A DNA stretch of 64,000 nucleotides from the NCBI GenBank assembly GCA_001898225.1, contig MKTJ01000040.1, positions 24,917-88,916 on the forward strand, written 5' to 3'. Positions 53,310-62,044 of this stretch are shown in pieces. Position numbers and translations under genes: made by a program. The notes beneath the pieces were generated by a model. It saw only the letters and a program-made list of their open reading frames with translations. It had not been told where the DNA came from and did no database searches. The DNA is from Chloroflexi bacterium 54-19. Its GTDB lineage: Bacteria > Chloroflexota > Chloroflexia > Chloroheliales > Chloroheliaceae. Position 1 is the stretch's first letter. Every line of letters begins with the position of its first letter.

Positions 53310-53833
53310 GAAACTCTTTTGTTGTTGAAGTTGAACTGAAGTTATTTAAGAAATAAAAGAGCTTAAGAAATTTGCTTAAGTACAAAAGAACCCCTGTGTA
53401 TTTGCAAATCCATTTAACCTATAGCAATAAGGTAAATTATCAATCAGATCACAAAATTTTAAGGGGCATATTCGATTGAATATCTTTGTACAATCTATTA
53501 TACAAATCCAACATTACAATTCCATAACTTTACCCAGGATTTATTTCATTTTAAAAACAAAAAACAACCTCGCCAAAAGGGCTCATTGTAGACATATTAA
53601 ATAATAAATTTATATAAGAAGTATCTAAAAAGTATTTAAAAGGCAGTCTACATCTTTTCTTTTGCTGACATGAGATACAAGCGGGTTGTGGCTTTATGCT
53701 GGTGTATCACATCCTGGTAGTTAAATATTTCCGCCTCAATTTACCACCTTGCTTTCCTTACCCGGTCATACTATAATTTGTAGTTACCACCCGTTTTTAG
53801 GGATACGGGGAAACAAGGAAGGTGAGGAGACCA
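53310..53833. other. Gene-free AT-rich stretch upstream of smpB
   Basis: 524 bases, very AT-rich, with the smpB promoter at the right end. I searched for a tmRNA partner of SmpB and do not see its tRNA-like ends. A weak minus-strand -10 (TATAAT near 53499) could belong to the multi-PAS kinase. Confidence 0.55.
53749..53777 (+). promoter_or_regulatory. Promoter of smpB
   Basis: TTGCTT, 17 bp, TATAAT, about 55 bases before the ATG. Confidence 0.82.
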
Positions 53834-54352
53834 ATGCCAGCCGCCACAGGTGCGACCAACAAAAAAGCCGAAGCGGGCGACAGCAACAGCACGAAGATTA
53901 AAGATGTTGCCAGCAACCGCAAGGCTTTCCACGATTATTTTATAGATGAAGAATTAGAGGCCGGTGTCGTCCTGAGCGGGACCGAAATCAAGTCGGTGCG
54001 GGATGGCCGGGTGAACCTGCGTGATAGCTATGTGCGGATTGAAAATGGCGAAGCCTGGCTCTGGAACGCCCATATTTCTTCCTACGATCACGCCGGGAAG
54101 TATTTCAATCACGCCCCGACCCGCAGCCGGAAGCTTCTTTTGCACAAAAACGAAATTCGTAAGCTCCAAATGCAGACCAAAGCCAAGGGTTTGACCCTGG
54201 TGCCGCTCCGGATGTATTTAAAAAAGGGTAAAGCTAAAGTCGAGGTAGGGGTAGCCCGCGGTAAGAAGAATTACGATAAACGCGATGCCCTGGCCGAGCG
54301 CGATGCTACTCGTGAGATGCAGCGGGTGGTTAAAGAAGTTAACTTCCGCTAA
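53834..54352 (+). CDS. smpB: SsrA-binding protein SmpB
   Basis: 172 residues. ATG with GAGGAG upstream chosen over a GTG four codons earlier. SmpB binds tmRNA and delivers it to stalled ribosomes. Core motifs: [69 protein letters not shown] and the basic C-terminal tail with [21 protein letters not shown]. An N-terminal extension of about 23 residues rich in Ala and Lys is added. The tmRNA gene is not in this window. Confidence 0.96.
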   Translation: MPAATGATNKKAEAGDSNSTKIKDVASNRKAFHDYFIDEELEAGVVLSGTEIKSVRDGRVNLRDSYVRIENGEAWLWNAHISSYDHAGKYFNHAPTRSRKLLLHKNEIRKLQMQTKAKGLTLVPLRMYLKKGKAKVEVGVARGKKNYDKRDALAERDATREMQRVVKEVNFR

Positions 54353-54360
54353 AACCAGAC

Positions 54361-54386
54361 CGCCGGGCCGTTTAGATGGCCCGGCG
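54361..54386. terminator. GC-rich hairpin between smpB and the receiver gene
   Basis: A perfect 9-bp stem CGCCGGGCC/GGCCCGGCG with an eight-base loop, but no T run. It overlaps the stop codon of the receiver gene. It may end both convergent transcripts or only stabilise 3' ends. Confidence 0.4.
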
Positions 54387-54770
54387 AGCCTGGCGCAGCC
54401 GCCGCTGGTAGCAGGCTTCGACTAACTTGGGCAGGCTGTTGCTGCCTTCGCGGTCTTTGGTCACATAGAAGTCGGCCCCGGCGCTATAGGCGCTGCTCAT
54501 CTGGGCCAATTTATTTTCGGCGCTGAACATCACAACCGGGGTGGAACGGGTTTCCGTCTGGGTCTTCAAAATTTTACAGACTTCGACCCCACTCATTTTA
54601 GGCAAATTGCAATCCAGAATAATCACGCTCGGTCCGAAACTGCGCGCTTTTTCCAACCCCTGCGGTCCATCATAGGCGATTTCTACCAGATACCCCATCT
54701 TCTCAAGCTCAATACGCGTGAGAGCAGCCTGGCTGGGGCTATCCTCAATCACTAAAACACTCTTTTGCAA
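54372..54770 (-). CDS. Stand-alone response regulator receiver (CheY-like)
   Basis: 132 residues from a TTG with AAGGA seven bases upstream. Acidic pair in LVIEDSPSQ, phosphoacceptor in VIILDCNLPKMSG, Thr/Ser switch in VVMFSAE and the conserved Lys in YVTKDREG. No output domain, so it should act on a partner protein; adjacent to a hybrid kinase that lies on the same strand beyond smpB. The basic C-terminus (YQRRLRQARRAI) is an addition. Confidence 0.9.
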   Translation of the reverse strand: MQKSVLVIEDSPSQAALTRIELEKMGYLVEIAYDGPQGLEKARSFGPSVIILDCNLPKMSGVEVCKILKTQTETRSTPVVMFSAENKLAQMSSAYSAGADFYVTKDREGSNSLPKLVEACYQRRLRQARRAI

Positions 54771-54910
54771 GTCTTTATCCTTTTTTCAGCCAACAGGTAA
54801 TGTAATCAGCTAATAGGTAAACAACCCATACCGCTTAACAGCTTTTGAGTTCAATGTACCTTATAGGAATGGGGTGGTCAATAGTACTTAATATTAAATA
54901 GTACTTATGT

Positions 54911-55570
54911 CTATTGGTCGGAATGGCTGGCCGCGAGAGCTTCGTCCGGTTGTTCGGCCCCGGTTTGGCCTCCCTGGTCGCTCGACTGGTCGCCCGGTTG
55001 ACCGGGTTTAGCGCCGGGCCGTTTCAGGTACATCCAGATTAGCCAGGCCAGGAAAATCGGAAAGAGCGAGATTAAAAGGACGCTAAAAAAGCGGTCGTCC
55101 GGTTCGGGTTTCGCGTCAATCGTAAAGCTGGTCGAAACAGGGGTAGCGCTATTCTGGATGGTGAGCGTGACCTGGTAAGTCCCCTCGTTCTGGAGCGAGT
55201 CGCTTAGTTCGTAGGTGCCGGGTTCGCTTTCGGGGGCTATCAGGTCGCGGCGCTGGACATAGGAGGTCTTGTCGGCCCCAGGACCGCTAATCGGGTAAAA
55301 TTCGATGAGGAGGCGCGCTCCCCGGTAGGGCGATTCCTGGGATAGCCCGGCGGGTTGAGCTATTCGCACGAACAGGTGAATAGCCCCGACCGAAATAGGG
55401 TTGGGGGAGGCCAGGACCGTAAAATGGAGCCCGCTCACGTCGCGGGCGTCATAAATAAGCACGCCTTCGGTGGCCCGCGCTACCGGCAGGCTCAAAAACA
55501 AACATAAAGCGAATAAAAGGGTTAGCCCCAAAATTACCGTCTGCCGGGATTTAGCAATACCGCACGCCAT
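54911..55570 (-). CDS. Exported protein with FixH/YtkA-like domain and C-terminal membrane helix
   Basis: 219 residues; ATG with GGAGG upstream. Signal peptide (about 8-33, ILGLTLLFALCLFLSLPVARA), an exported beta-sandwich-like domain (about 40-155) with LASPNPISVGAIHLFVRI and GTYELSDSLQNEGTYQVTLTI, reminiscent of YtkA/FixH-type domains of bacterial membrane proteins, a membrane helix (about 160-180) and a hydrophilic Gln/Asp tail. Function unknown; a role in copper or envelope handling is only a possibility. It follows the GT-C-type gene on the same strand. Confidence 0.65.
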   Translation of the reverse strand: MACGIAKSRQTVILGLTLLFALCLFLSLPVARATEGVLIYDARDVSGLHFTVLASPNPISVGAIHLFVRIAQPAGLSQESPYRGARLLIEFYPISGPGADKTSYVQRRDLIAPESEPGTYELSDSLQNEGTYQVTLTIQNSATPVSTSFTIDAKPEPDDRFFSVLLISLFPIFLAWLIWMYLKRPGAKPGQPGDQSSDQGGQTGAEQPDEALAASHSDQ

Positions 55571-55734
55571 TGGTGGTACCTCCGTCGAACGCCAGGACGC
55601 GTTAAACGCAATTACGATAAACCGGTTATATTCAATTCGAGTTCAAATTAAATTTTGAAGATGGCGAACACTGACATGTCCAGTGTAACACGTTTTGGCG
55701 CAGTGTTTGGTTAAGAACGGTAATTTTTTTACAA

Positions 55735-57339
55735 TTACTTTTTATAGAAAGAATCGCGTTTGAACAGGAAGCGTTCGGCGGTGTCTATCAGTTTGCCCGG
55801 TACTTTGGTGAACTGGTCTACCACCACGCGGGCCGGGTCGAGACCCTGGCGGCTATCCCCTTCTCGCAGGGTCGTAAACTGGATAATCACCCCGAAGTTC
55901 CAGATGATGAACAGGGTTGCCAGCCCGACCAGCACTCGCTTTGATATTTTCCAGCCGGTCTTTAGCTGGGAGAGCCACCAGCCTAAAAAGCCCAGGCCGA
56001 CGATATAGGCCGGGCTGATGCCAATCAGGCGGCGCGGCCCGAACGAGCCTTTCATGGTCCAGGTCTGGAACGAGGCCGAGATATAAAGTTCGGCGAAGAA
56101 AGCAAAGAGCAATACAATCGCCACCAGCCGGAATTCCTTGCGCCAGACCAGCATTACCAGGCCGACGAGCGCGGGCAAGAGCACCGGGGCCCACCAGAAC
56201 AGGCCGTGATCGGGGTCGCCCAGCAGACCGAGCAAGCGGCCCGGCACTTCCAGGCTGAAGAATTGGAGTTTGTCGCCCACAGTCTTACTGGGACCGGGGT
56301 GACCGTTGAGGGCGGCGTAGACGATAAACTGGGGCACCAGGCTAAAGGCCAGGCCAAAGAGGAAAACCAGGTTGCGGCCAAAAAGGGACAGCCAGCCGGG
56401 CGGAATGAGGGCGGCCTTGCCACCCGAGGCCGGAGCCGGGCGATTTCTCCAGAAATGCCAGTACAAAAAGAGCGATTCGACCGCGCCCACGATTAAAACG
56501 GTGCCGTCCTGTTCACGGACCATGGCGGTCAGACCACCCAATACCCCCAGGAGCAACCACATGCTGCCGCGCCGCACCCCCGGCGTAAATTTACCGTCTT
56601 TGTCGAAACGCCACTCCCGCGTGCGATACCAGAGCCACAGCCAGAGCGAAATCATGAAAAGCGAGTTGGCGTGCGACATCGGCGGGGTGAGTGACATGTA
56701 GAAGATGACCGGGCTTGCCAGCCAGACCGTAATCGTGCCGAAAGCGGCCCAGAAACTGGGCATGAAGTTACGGGCCAGGAGGTAGGAAAAGATTAGCCCG
56801 GCGAACCCGTAGAGCAGCGAGGCCAGGGTTACCGCCCAGACATAGGGCGTGGAGAAGCCGTCCGGCTTAAAAGATTTGAGGCCAAGGGCGTTTCCGGCCA
56901 GGGCCGCGACGTGGGCTATCCCGTAAAAAGGGGTCCACAAAATGGCCGAGCCGACCGGACCTTCGTTGACCGGGAGCCCTTTTTCATTGAGTTTGTTTAT
57001 GACCGAAGCCTTAAAATCGGCGTATTTTACCGGGTCGCTGTTGTAGAAATAACTGTATTCGTTGGTAAAGTCAACGTCGTGGTCGAAAAAAATCGAGTGC
57101 AGATAGGAGAAGTACTTGATTTCGTCGCTGGCGTAGATGCGCGGCGTAAACAGGGGCAAGGTCAGCACAAAGACAATCGTCAGGGCCAGGATACCCCGGT
57201 CCATTTTTCGCAACCAGGCGGGCATCCAGCCATAAGCCCAGAGCCAGCGGGATTGAGAGGGTGTTGTTTCCATTTTAGTTTCGGGTGTGGGTGAGGTTGG
57301 CGGGTTGTCTTTGGTTTCGCGTTGCTCTAGAAAACTCAA
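55735..57339 (-). CDS. GT-C type membrane glycosyltransferase (GT39-like)
   Basis: 534 residues from a TTG with GGAG seven bases upstream. Short cytoplasmic start, then LALTIVFVLTLPLFTPRIYASDEIKYF, in which the D-E of the first exported loop is the usual catalytic acidic position of GT39-like enzymes. Nine or ten further membrane helices follow, with a second conserved region WKTPFYGI-like (AILWTPFYGIAHV). Likely function: transfer of a sugar from polyprenyl phosphate outside the membrane. It starts 26 bases after the stop of the DUF1643 gene, in the same operon. Confidence 0.75.
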   Translation of the reverse strand: MSFLEQRETKDNPPTSPTPETKMETTPSQSRWLWAYGWMPAWLRKMDRGILALTIVFVLTLPLFTPRIYASDEIKYFSYLHSIFFDHDVDFTNEYSYFYNSDPVKYADFKASVINKLNEKGLPVNEGPVGSAILWTPFYGIAHVAALAGNALGLKSFKPDGFSTPYVWAVTLASLLYGFAGLIFSYLLARNFMPSFWAAFGTITVWLASPVIFYMSLTPPMSHANSLFMISLWLWLWYRTREWRFDKDGKFTPGVRRGSMWLLLGVLGGLTAMVREQDGTVLIVGAVESLFLYWHFWRNRPAPASGGKAALIPPGWLSLFGRNLVFLFGLAFSLVPQFIVYAALNGHPGPSKTVGDKLQFFSLEVPGRLLGLLGDPDHGLFWWAPVLLPALVGLVMLVWRKEFRLVAIVLLFAFFAELYISASFQTWTMKGSFGPRRLIGISPAYIVGLGFLGWWLSQLKTGWKISKRVLVGLATLFIIWNFGVIIQFTTLREGDSRQGLDPARVVVDQFTKVPGKLIDTAERFLFKRDSFYKK

Positions 57340-57365
57340 TTATTGCTCCAAATCAGAAAAGAAAA

Positions 57366-57899
57366 TTATCCAAAATAACTAAAATCGCGCAATTCGGGCT
57401 CGTTATTCCAGAGCAGGCCGTGACGCGGGTAGCCCCGGCGGGTCGGTTCCCCGACCGTCTGTAAACGATAGCCGTCGAGCAGCGCCAACACTTCCCGGAT
57501 GCGGCGGTCGTAGCGGGCCGGGTCTATCCCGTTACTGTTACCCCAGGCGACCACAACAGTATCAGCCTGGGCGGCCGCTTCCCGGATGTAAAAATCGTTC
57601 TCCGGGCCGACCGCGTAGGTGTAGTCCCAATCGTTGAGCGGGGTCGGGCGGGTCGAGCGGACCGCAAAAAGATTAACGTATAGCAAAGTCGCAAAGTTGC
57701 GCCGCCGGGCCCACGCTTCGACCTTCCCGATAGTCGGGTCACTTTTAACGGCGCTGGCAGTCGAAGGGTTTTTCAGAATGACCGCCAGGCGCGGGCCACT
57801 TAGGGCTTCCTCGCGCAACCTGACTTCCAGCAGATAACGGTGCGTACCGTATGTTTCCGGCACACAGCGTACGACCTGGCGCACGGGCAGAATTTCCAT
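57366..57899 (-). CDS. DUF1643 family protein
   Basis: 177 residues from the ATG at 57899; the frame is open to 58004 but would run through the promoter region. DUF1643 hallmarks: AVILKNPSTASAVKSDPTI, TLLYVNLFAVRSTRPTPLN, VVAWGNSNG and RYDRRIREVLALL. The family is common and of unknown function, sometimes in defence-linked or mobile contexts, here in an operon with a membrane glycosyltransferase. No signal peptide. Confidence 0.85.
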   Translation of the reverse strand: MEILPVRQVVRCVPETYGTHRYLLEVRLREEALSGPRLAVILKNPSTASAVKSDPTIGKVEAWARRRNFATLLYVNLFAVRSTRPTPLNDWDYTYAVGPENDFYIREAAAQADTVVVAWGNSNGIDPARYDRRIREVLALLDGYRLQTVGEPTRRGYPRHGLLWNNEPELRDFSYFG

Positions 57900-57952
57900 T
57901 TGCTTTGGCCTGAGAAGGTTTAAATCCGGCACCCTCTTATTATACAACCTCG

Positions 57953-57961
57953 TGCTATAAT
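57953..57961 (+). promoter_or_regulatory. Extended -10 promoter of the double GT4 gene
   Basis: TGC-TATAAT; a minus-strand ATTATA at 57939-57944 would serve the DUF1643 gene in the other direction. Confidence 0.55.
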
Positions 57962-57996
57962 GTGCGCGGCTCGACTTAGGTCCGTTGAACGAAACA

Positions 57997-58014
57997 ACGT
58001 TCAACGTTGAACGT
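57997..58014. repeat. Perfect 18-bp palindrome with second copy at 58085
   Basis: ACGTTCAACGTTGAACGT is its own complement. A near copy, ACGTTCAACGTTTAACGA, lies at 58085-58102 just before the GT4 start codon, and a half-site, GTTGAACG, is at 57984. All lie in the leader of the double GT4 gene. Confidence 0.75.
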
Positions 58015-58107
58015 AAGAATTTAAAACAACGAGCCCCTTTAAGGCATTTTCCTATAGGGATTAATAACTATCTTTTACACTATCACGTTCAACGTTTAAC
58101 GAGAAAA

Positions 58108-60579
58108 ATGCGTATACTTTACACCATAATGGCCTACGGCCCCCAGATTATCGCCAGCGAAGTCCACAGTGAACTCGGACGAGAATTCCGGGCGGCAGGA
58201 CACAGTTTCGCGGTTTTGAGTCTCGAAGACTACGGATCGGGCGGCGAAGCCGGGGCGGCCCACTTTCCGGGTGAGGCCGGGACGGTCCCGCTCTATACCC
58301 TGCGGTTTGGCAACAAGTCCTGGCAGAAGTTCCCGCGCAAACTGGTGTCGCGCCTTTTCAGGTATGCTTTCTTCCTGGAACTGGTCTTTGGCCTGGTGCG
58401 GTTCTTACGCAAACATCGCCGCGATTTCGACGTGATTCACGTCGAGGCGGCTTACCCGCTGGGAGCGGCCTGGGCCATCGCAAGCCGCCTTTCGGGCACG
58501 AAAATCCCTTTTATCCTCAACTTGCAGGGGGCTGATGTGATGAGCCTCCCGGCCTACGACTACGGCTACGCCCGCTACCGCCTGCCGCGCCTGCTTTTGC
58601 GCTACGCCTTCAAAAAGTGCGCGGGAGTCCGGGCCAACTCCGAGCAGACCGCCGAACTGGCCCTCAACTTGGGGGCCGACCCGGCCAGGGTCCGGGTTAT
58701 CTACCGGAACATCAGCGACCAGATTTACCCGCCTGCCAGCGTGGACCTGGCCGAGAACAAGGCCGCCAACCAGCAAATGCTGCGGGAGAAATACAACCTC
58801 AAAGACGGCCCGGTCCTTATTGCGCTCAGCCGCCTCCATCCCTTCAAGGGCCTCGATTTTTTGGTGCAGGCCATGCCTGCCCTGCTGGAAAAGTGGCCCG
58901 ACCTCAATTTGTTGATTTGTGGTCCGGCCCGCAAGACCCCCCAGTTCGGTGATTACCGGGTCTATCTTGAAAATATTGCCCGCGAGCTTGGCGTGACCGA
59001 CCGGGTGATTTTTACGGGCAAGGTGGATTTCGCCCAATCGGCCAACTACCAGGCCGGAGCCGACCTCTTAATCGTGCCTTCGGTGGTCGAAGCCCTTAAC
59101 AAGGTCGTGATAGAAGCGGCGGCGGTCGGCACTCCCTCGGTAATCACCGAGACAACCGGGATTGCTTTTCCTGCCGCCCGTGACGGCGTTGGGCTGGCGG
59201 TTAAAGCCGCCGACACCAAAGCCCTGGCCGAGGGTATTTCAACTCTTTTAGAAGACCACGCCAAACTGGCCGAGATGAGCCGCAAGGGGCCGGAGTGGGC
59301 CAGGGGTTTTAGCAGCCACGAGATAGGCGCGAAACTGCTCGATTTCTACCGGACCGTGACCACCCCGGTCAAGGGCTTCGTCTACGTGGCCTATCCGAGC
59401 AGCCTGGTCCTCAAATCGGCCAACGCCATCCAGACTTTCACGACCTGCCGCGAGTTGCGCCGCCTGGCTCCTTCCAGCCTGGTCTTGCTGCCGCGCCTGC
59501 CCGGCAAACCGAGCCGCTTCGAGGAAATCGGGGCGCGTCACCTCTTGCGCTGGCCTTTCAACGTCTTTAACAACCTCAAACCCTTGCGGGTTATCCCGTG
59601 GAGTTATCTTGAACGGACCTTTTTTGCCTTCGAGGTCGGCCTGAACCTCCTTTTCCGGCGCCTGACAGGCCGCAAGACCCGCTTTATCTATGTCCGCGAC
59701 GTTATCTGCGCTTACTGGCTGATAAAGTGGTGGCGGCCTTTGCTCGGCGCGAAAGTTATCTACGAGGCGCACGACCTGGAAGCGCGCAACCCCAGCCGGG
59801 CCCGGAACCCATTTTTGCGGCGCTGGTTGGAAAAAGTGGACCGGACGGTGGTAGGTCGGAGCGATAAACTGGTGTCGCTGACCGGGGCTTTCCGCGACTT
59901 CGTGGTTGAGGAAGGCTTGCGCCCAGAATCTTCCCCGGCGGCGGTCATTCCCGACGCCTTTGACGCCGAGAAATATGTGCCGATGTCCGAGGCCGGGCGG
60001 CAGTCCGCCCGGGCCCAACTCGGTTTCTCCCAGGACGAATTTTTGGTAGTCTACAGCGGGCTGACCTTTGCCTATCGCAGCCTGGATAAACTGGTCGAGG
60101 CTTTTGCCCGCTTCACCAGAAATCACCCGAACGTGAAAGCCCGGCTGGTTTTCGCCGGAGGTCGCCCATTCGAGCGGGCCGAAGTTGAAGCCCAGGCCGC
60201 TAAGTTGGGACTGACCGATAGGGTGCAGTGTGTGGGACAGCAGCCCGCCGAGAAAGTCAATTTGTACCTGAACGCGGCCTCGCTCCTGGCAATCCCCGAT
60301 ACCGTCACCGACGTGACCGCTTCGCCGCTCAAGTTGTTTGAGTATGCCGCCGTAGCTCGCCCGGTCATGCTGCCCGACCTGCCCGCCCTCAAAGAGATTT
60401 TGCCGGAAGACGAGGCAATCTATTTCCCGCGCGGCAGCGTGGATGGTATGCTGGAAGCCCTCGAATTCACCTATAGCCAGCCCGACGAAGCCGCCGCCAA
60501 AGCCCAGGCCGCCTATAAAAGTGTTTCGAAATACACTTATACCAACCGGGCGCGGTCTATCCTCGATTTGCTCAACTAA
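58108..60579 (+). CDS. Tandem two-domain GT4 glycosyltransferase
   Basis: 823 residues from the ATG that starts MRILYTIMAYGPQ; the frame opens at 57985 but has no ribosome site there. The first GT4 domain (about 1-375) has EVHSELGREFRAAGH, PFILNLQGAD and the donor-binding segment SVVEALNKVVIEAAAVGTPSVIT (E-x7-E). The second (about 395-820) has YEAHDLEARNPS, GLTFAYRSLDKLVEAF and PLKLFEYAAVARPVMLPD (E-x7-like). GT-B fold retaining transferases use NDP-sugars. Two complete domains in one chain would allow two successive additions or a polymerase-like activity on a cell-surface glycan. Confidence 0.9.
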   Translation: MRILYTIMAYGPQIIASEVHSELGREFRAAGHSFAVLSLEDYGSGGEAGAAHFPGEAGTVPLYTLRFGNKSWQKFPRKLVSRLFRYAFFLELVFGLVRFLRKHRRDFDVIHVEAAYPLGAAWAIASRLSGTKIPFILNLQGADVMSLPAYDYGYARYRLPRLLLRYAFKKCAGVRANSEQTAELALNLGADPARVRVIYRNISDQIYPPASVDLAENKAANQQMLREKYNLKDGPVLIALSRLHPFKGLDFLVQAMPALLEKWPDLNLLICGPARKTPQFGDYRVYLENIARELGVTDRVIFTGKVDFAQSANYQAGADLLIVPSVVEALNKVVIEAAAVGTPSVITETTGIAFPAARDGVGLAVKAADTKALAEGISTLLEDHAKLAEMSRKGPEWARGFSSHEIGAKLLDFYRTVTTPVKGFVYVAYPSSLVLKSANAIQTFTTCRELRRLAPSSLVLLPRLPGKPSRFEEIGARHLLRWPFNVFNNLKPLRVIPWSYLERTFFAFEVGLNLLFRRLTGRKTRFIYVRDVICAYWLIKWWRPLLGAKVIYEAHDLEARNPSRARNPFLRRWLEKVDRTVVGRSDKLVSLTGAFRDFVVEEGLRPESSPAAVIPDAFDAEKYVPMSEAGRQSARAQLGFSQDEFLVVYSGLTFAYRSLDKLVEAFARFTRNHPNVKARLVFAGGRPFERAEVEAQAAKLGLTDRVQCVGQQPAEKVNLYLNAASLLAIPDTVTDVTASPLKLFEYAAVARPVMLPDLPALKEILPEDEAIYFPRGSVDGMLEALEFTYSQPDEAAAKAQAAYKSVSKYTYTNRARSILDLLN

Positions 60580-60687
60580 ACCGGCTTTCTGGCTCGAAAT
60601 CTGCTGCTTGAGGATAAGAGATAAACTTAAATCTTCAGGCAAGTATAATTTGAAAAGCAGGTTTTGAACCAGAAAGCGCGGGAAGTT

Positions 60688-61107
60688 ATGAGCAGCGAAC
60701 AGGGATTTGAAAAATTTCTAAAACAGCGGGAAAAGGCCGCCACGGCCTATATCAACGGCGATGCCGGACCGCTCGGTGAGCTTTCGACCACCACGAACCC
60801 GGCTTCCTTTATGGGGCCGGGCGGCGGTGAAATCCACGGGGCCAGGGAAGTAACCGAACGTTACGCCTCTGATGCTAAAGCTTTTGCTAACGGCAGTACC
60901 GGCCATTTCGAGATTATCCACGCCGAAGCCAGCGGCGACCTGGGCTACTGGGTCGGGTTCCAGCGGGCCACCACCTATTTCAAGGGCCGGGCCGACCCGG
61001 TACCGTTTAACCTGCGTATCACCGAAATCTTTCGCAAAGAAAACGGGCAGTGGAAGCTGATTCACCGCCACGCCGACCCCCTGGCTGAAGTCCAGGAACG
61101 CAAGTAA
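60688..61107 (+). CDS. SnoaL/DUF4440-like NTF2-fold protein
   Basis: 139 residues from an ATG with GGAAG upstream. It follows the DUF4440/SnoaL pattern: FLKQREKAATAYINGDAGPLGELSTTTNPASFMGPGGGEIHG, then GYWVGFQRATTYFKGRADPVPFNLRITEIFRKENGQWKLIHRHADPL, whose final W-K-L-I-H-R-H is the usual NTF2-like end. Likely a small ligand-binding or enzyme fold; no function is known. It lies just after the GT4 gene with a gap of about 110 bases. Confidence 0.85.
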   Translation: MSSEQGFEKFLKQREKAATAYINGDAGPLGELSTTTNPASFMGPGGGEIHGAREVTERYASDAKAFANGSTGHFEIIHAEASGDLGYWVGFQRATTYFKGRADPVPFNLRITEIFRKENGQWKLIHRHADPLAEVQERK

Positions 61108-61123
61108 CCACAGTACACCAGTA

Positions 61124-61223
61124 CATCCTGAGCGTAGCGAAGGATCTCCGCGCCGTTGGCGTAAGCACTAACGAGCGTAATAAAGTCCAACGTACTCGAG
61201 ATTCCGTAGCGGAGCTACGGAAT
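61124..61223. repeat. Intergenic stem-loop repeat
   Basis: ATCCT-(GAGCGTAGCGA)-AGGAT at its left end and a perfect ATTCCGTAG/CTACGGAAT hairpin (61201-61223) followed by GACA at its right end. This resembles the dispersed repeat at 31086-31284. Confidence 0.5.
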
Positions 61224-61289
61224 GACAAGTTAGAGGTTTGATCCATAATCGGTAGAACCTGGTTTACCCCAAATAAAAAATTTCAAACT

Positions 61290-61322
61290 AAAACCCGCGT
61301 TTTTGCCAGGCGCGGGTTTTTT
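61290..61322 (+). terminator. Intrinsic terminator after the SnoaL-like gene
   Basis: A perfect 10-bp stem AAAACCCGCG/CGCGGGTTTT with an 11-base loop, then more T. Confidence 0.92.
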
Positions 61323-61360
61323 GGTCCCATTCTTGATTAAAATATAGGTGATTCACTCGA

Positions 61361-61389
61361 TTGTTGTAAGCGCGTAAAATTGATAGAAT
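61361..61389 (+). promoter_or_regulatory. Promoter of the NUDIX gene
   Basis: TTGTTG, 17 bp, TAGAAT with an extended -10 TGA before it, about 40 bases from the ATG. Confidence 0.72.
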
Positions 61390-61431
61390 ATAAAAAATAC
61401 CGTCAACCCACCAGAAACGAAAGCGGGATAA

Positions 61432-62004
61432 ATGAGCCAGGAACCACAAGCGGACGAACAGGCCAGGCGCGAGAAAGCGGCCCATGTAGAAAGCCAGGAA
61501 GTTTTTAACGGCAAGAAATTCAAGGTGCGGGTCGATACCATCACCGACCGCCCCGGCCATACCTACCGCCGTGAAATTGTCGTCCATCCGGGCGCGGTAG
61601 TAATGGTCCCCGTCACCAAAGAGGGCAAGGTTTTGCTGGTGCGCCAGTGGCGGCGGGCCACCGGGAAAGTCCTGATGGAACTGCCTGCCGGGACGCTCGA
61701 AGAAGGTGAACCGCCTCTCGAAACGGCCAAACGCGAGCTACAGGAAGAAATCGGCTTTAAGTCAAATAAAATCACTTCGCTAGGCGGCTTTTTCAGCGCG
61801 CCGGGCATCCTGACCGAGTATTTGCATCTTTACCTGGCTGAAGACCTCGAAGAAAGCCAGCTTGACCCCGACGAGAACGAAGAACTCGACCTCCACGAAA
61901 TGACCCTCGAAGAAGCCCTGGCGGCGGTCGAACGGGGCGAAATTGAGGACGCCAAGAGCATCGCCGGGCTTAGCCGCTACTACTTCCGGGTTCACGGTAT
62001 CTAA
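61432..62004 (+). CDS. NUDIX hydrolase (ADP-ribose pyrophosphatase type)
   Basis: 190 residues. NUDIX box G-x5-E-x7-R-E-U-x-E-E-x-G: GTLEEGEPPLETAKRELQEEIGF, intact. The flanking VRQWRRATGKVLMELPAG and AGGFFSAPG-like region are typical of ADP-ribose/ADP-sugar pyrophosphatases, which remove toxic or signalling nucleotides. The next gene begins 40 bases later on the same strand, so the two may be cotranscribed. Confidence 0.92.
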   Translation: MSQEPQADEQARREKAAHVESQEVFNGKKFKVRVDTITDRPGHTYRREIVVHPGAVVMVPVTKEGKVLLVRQWRRATGKVLMELPAGTLEEGEPPLETAKRELQEEIGFKSNKITSLGGFFSAPGILTEYLHLYLAEDLEESQLDPDENEELDLHEMTLEEALAAVERGEIEDAKSIAGLSRYYFRVHGI

Positions 62005-62044
62005 AAAATATTTCCACCGGGTTAGGCCGGTCCATTACACTACT

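Larger units (their letters stand above)
61108..61431. other. Gene-free stretch with repeat, terminator and promoter
   Basis: About 320 bases. It contains a repeat related to the one at 31086-31284, the terminator at 61290-61322 and the NUDIX promoter. Confidence 0.65.

Noticed and set aside
53310..53833. A tmRNA gene next to smpB
   Set aside because: The stretch is AT-rich with no tRNA-like acceptor ends or tag-coding frame that I can see.
59248..60642. A 464-codon minus-strand frame opposite the GT4 gene
   Set aside because: Composition is typical of an antisense shadow (Gln, His and Gly-rich, no motifs), while the plus strand encodes a clear glycosyltransferase.
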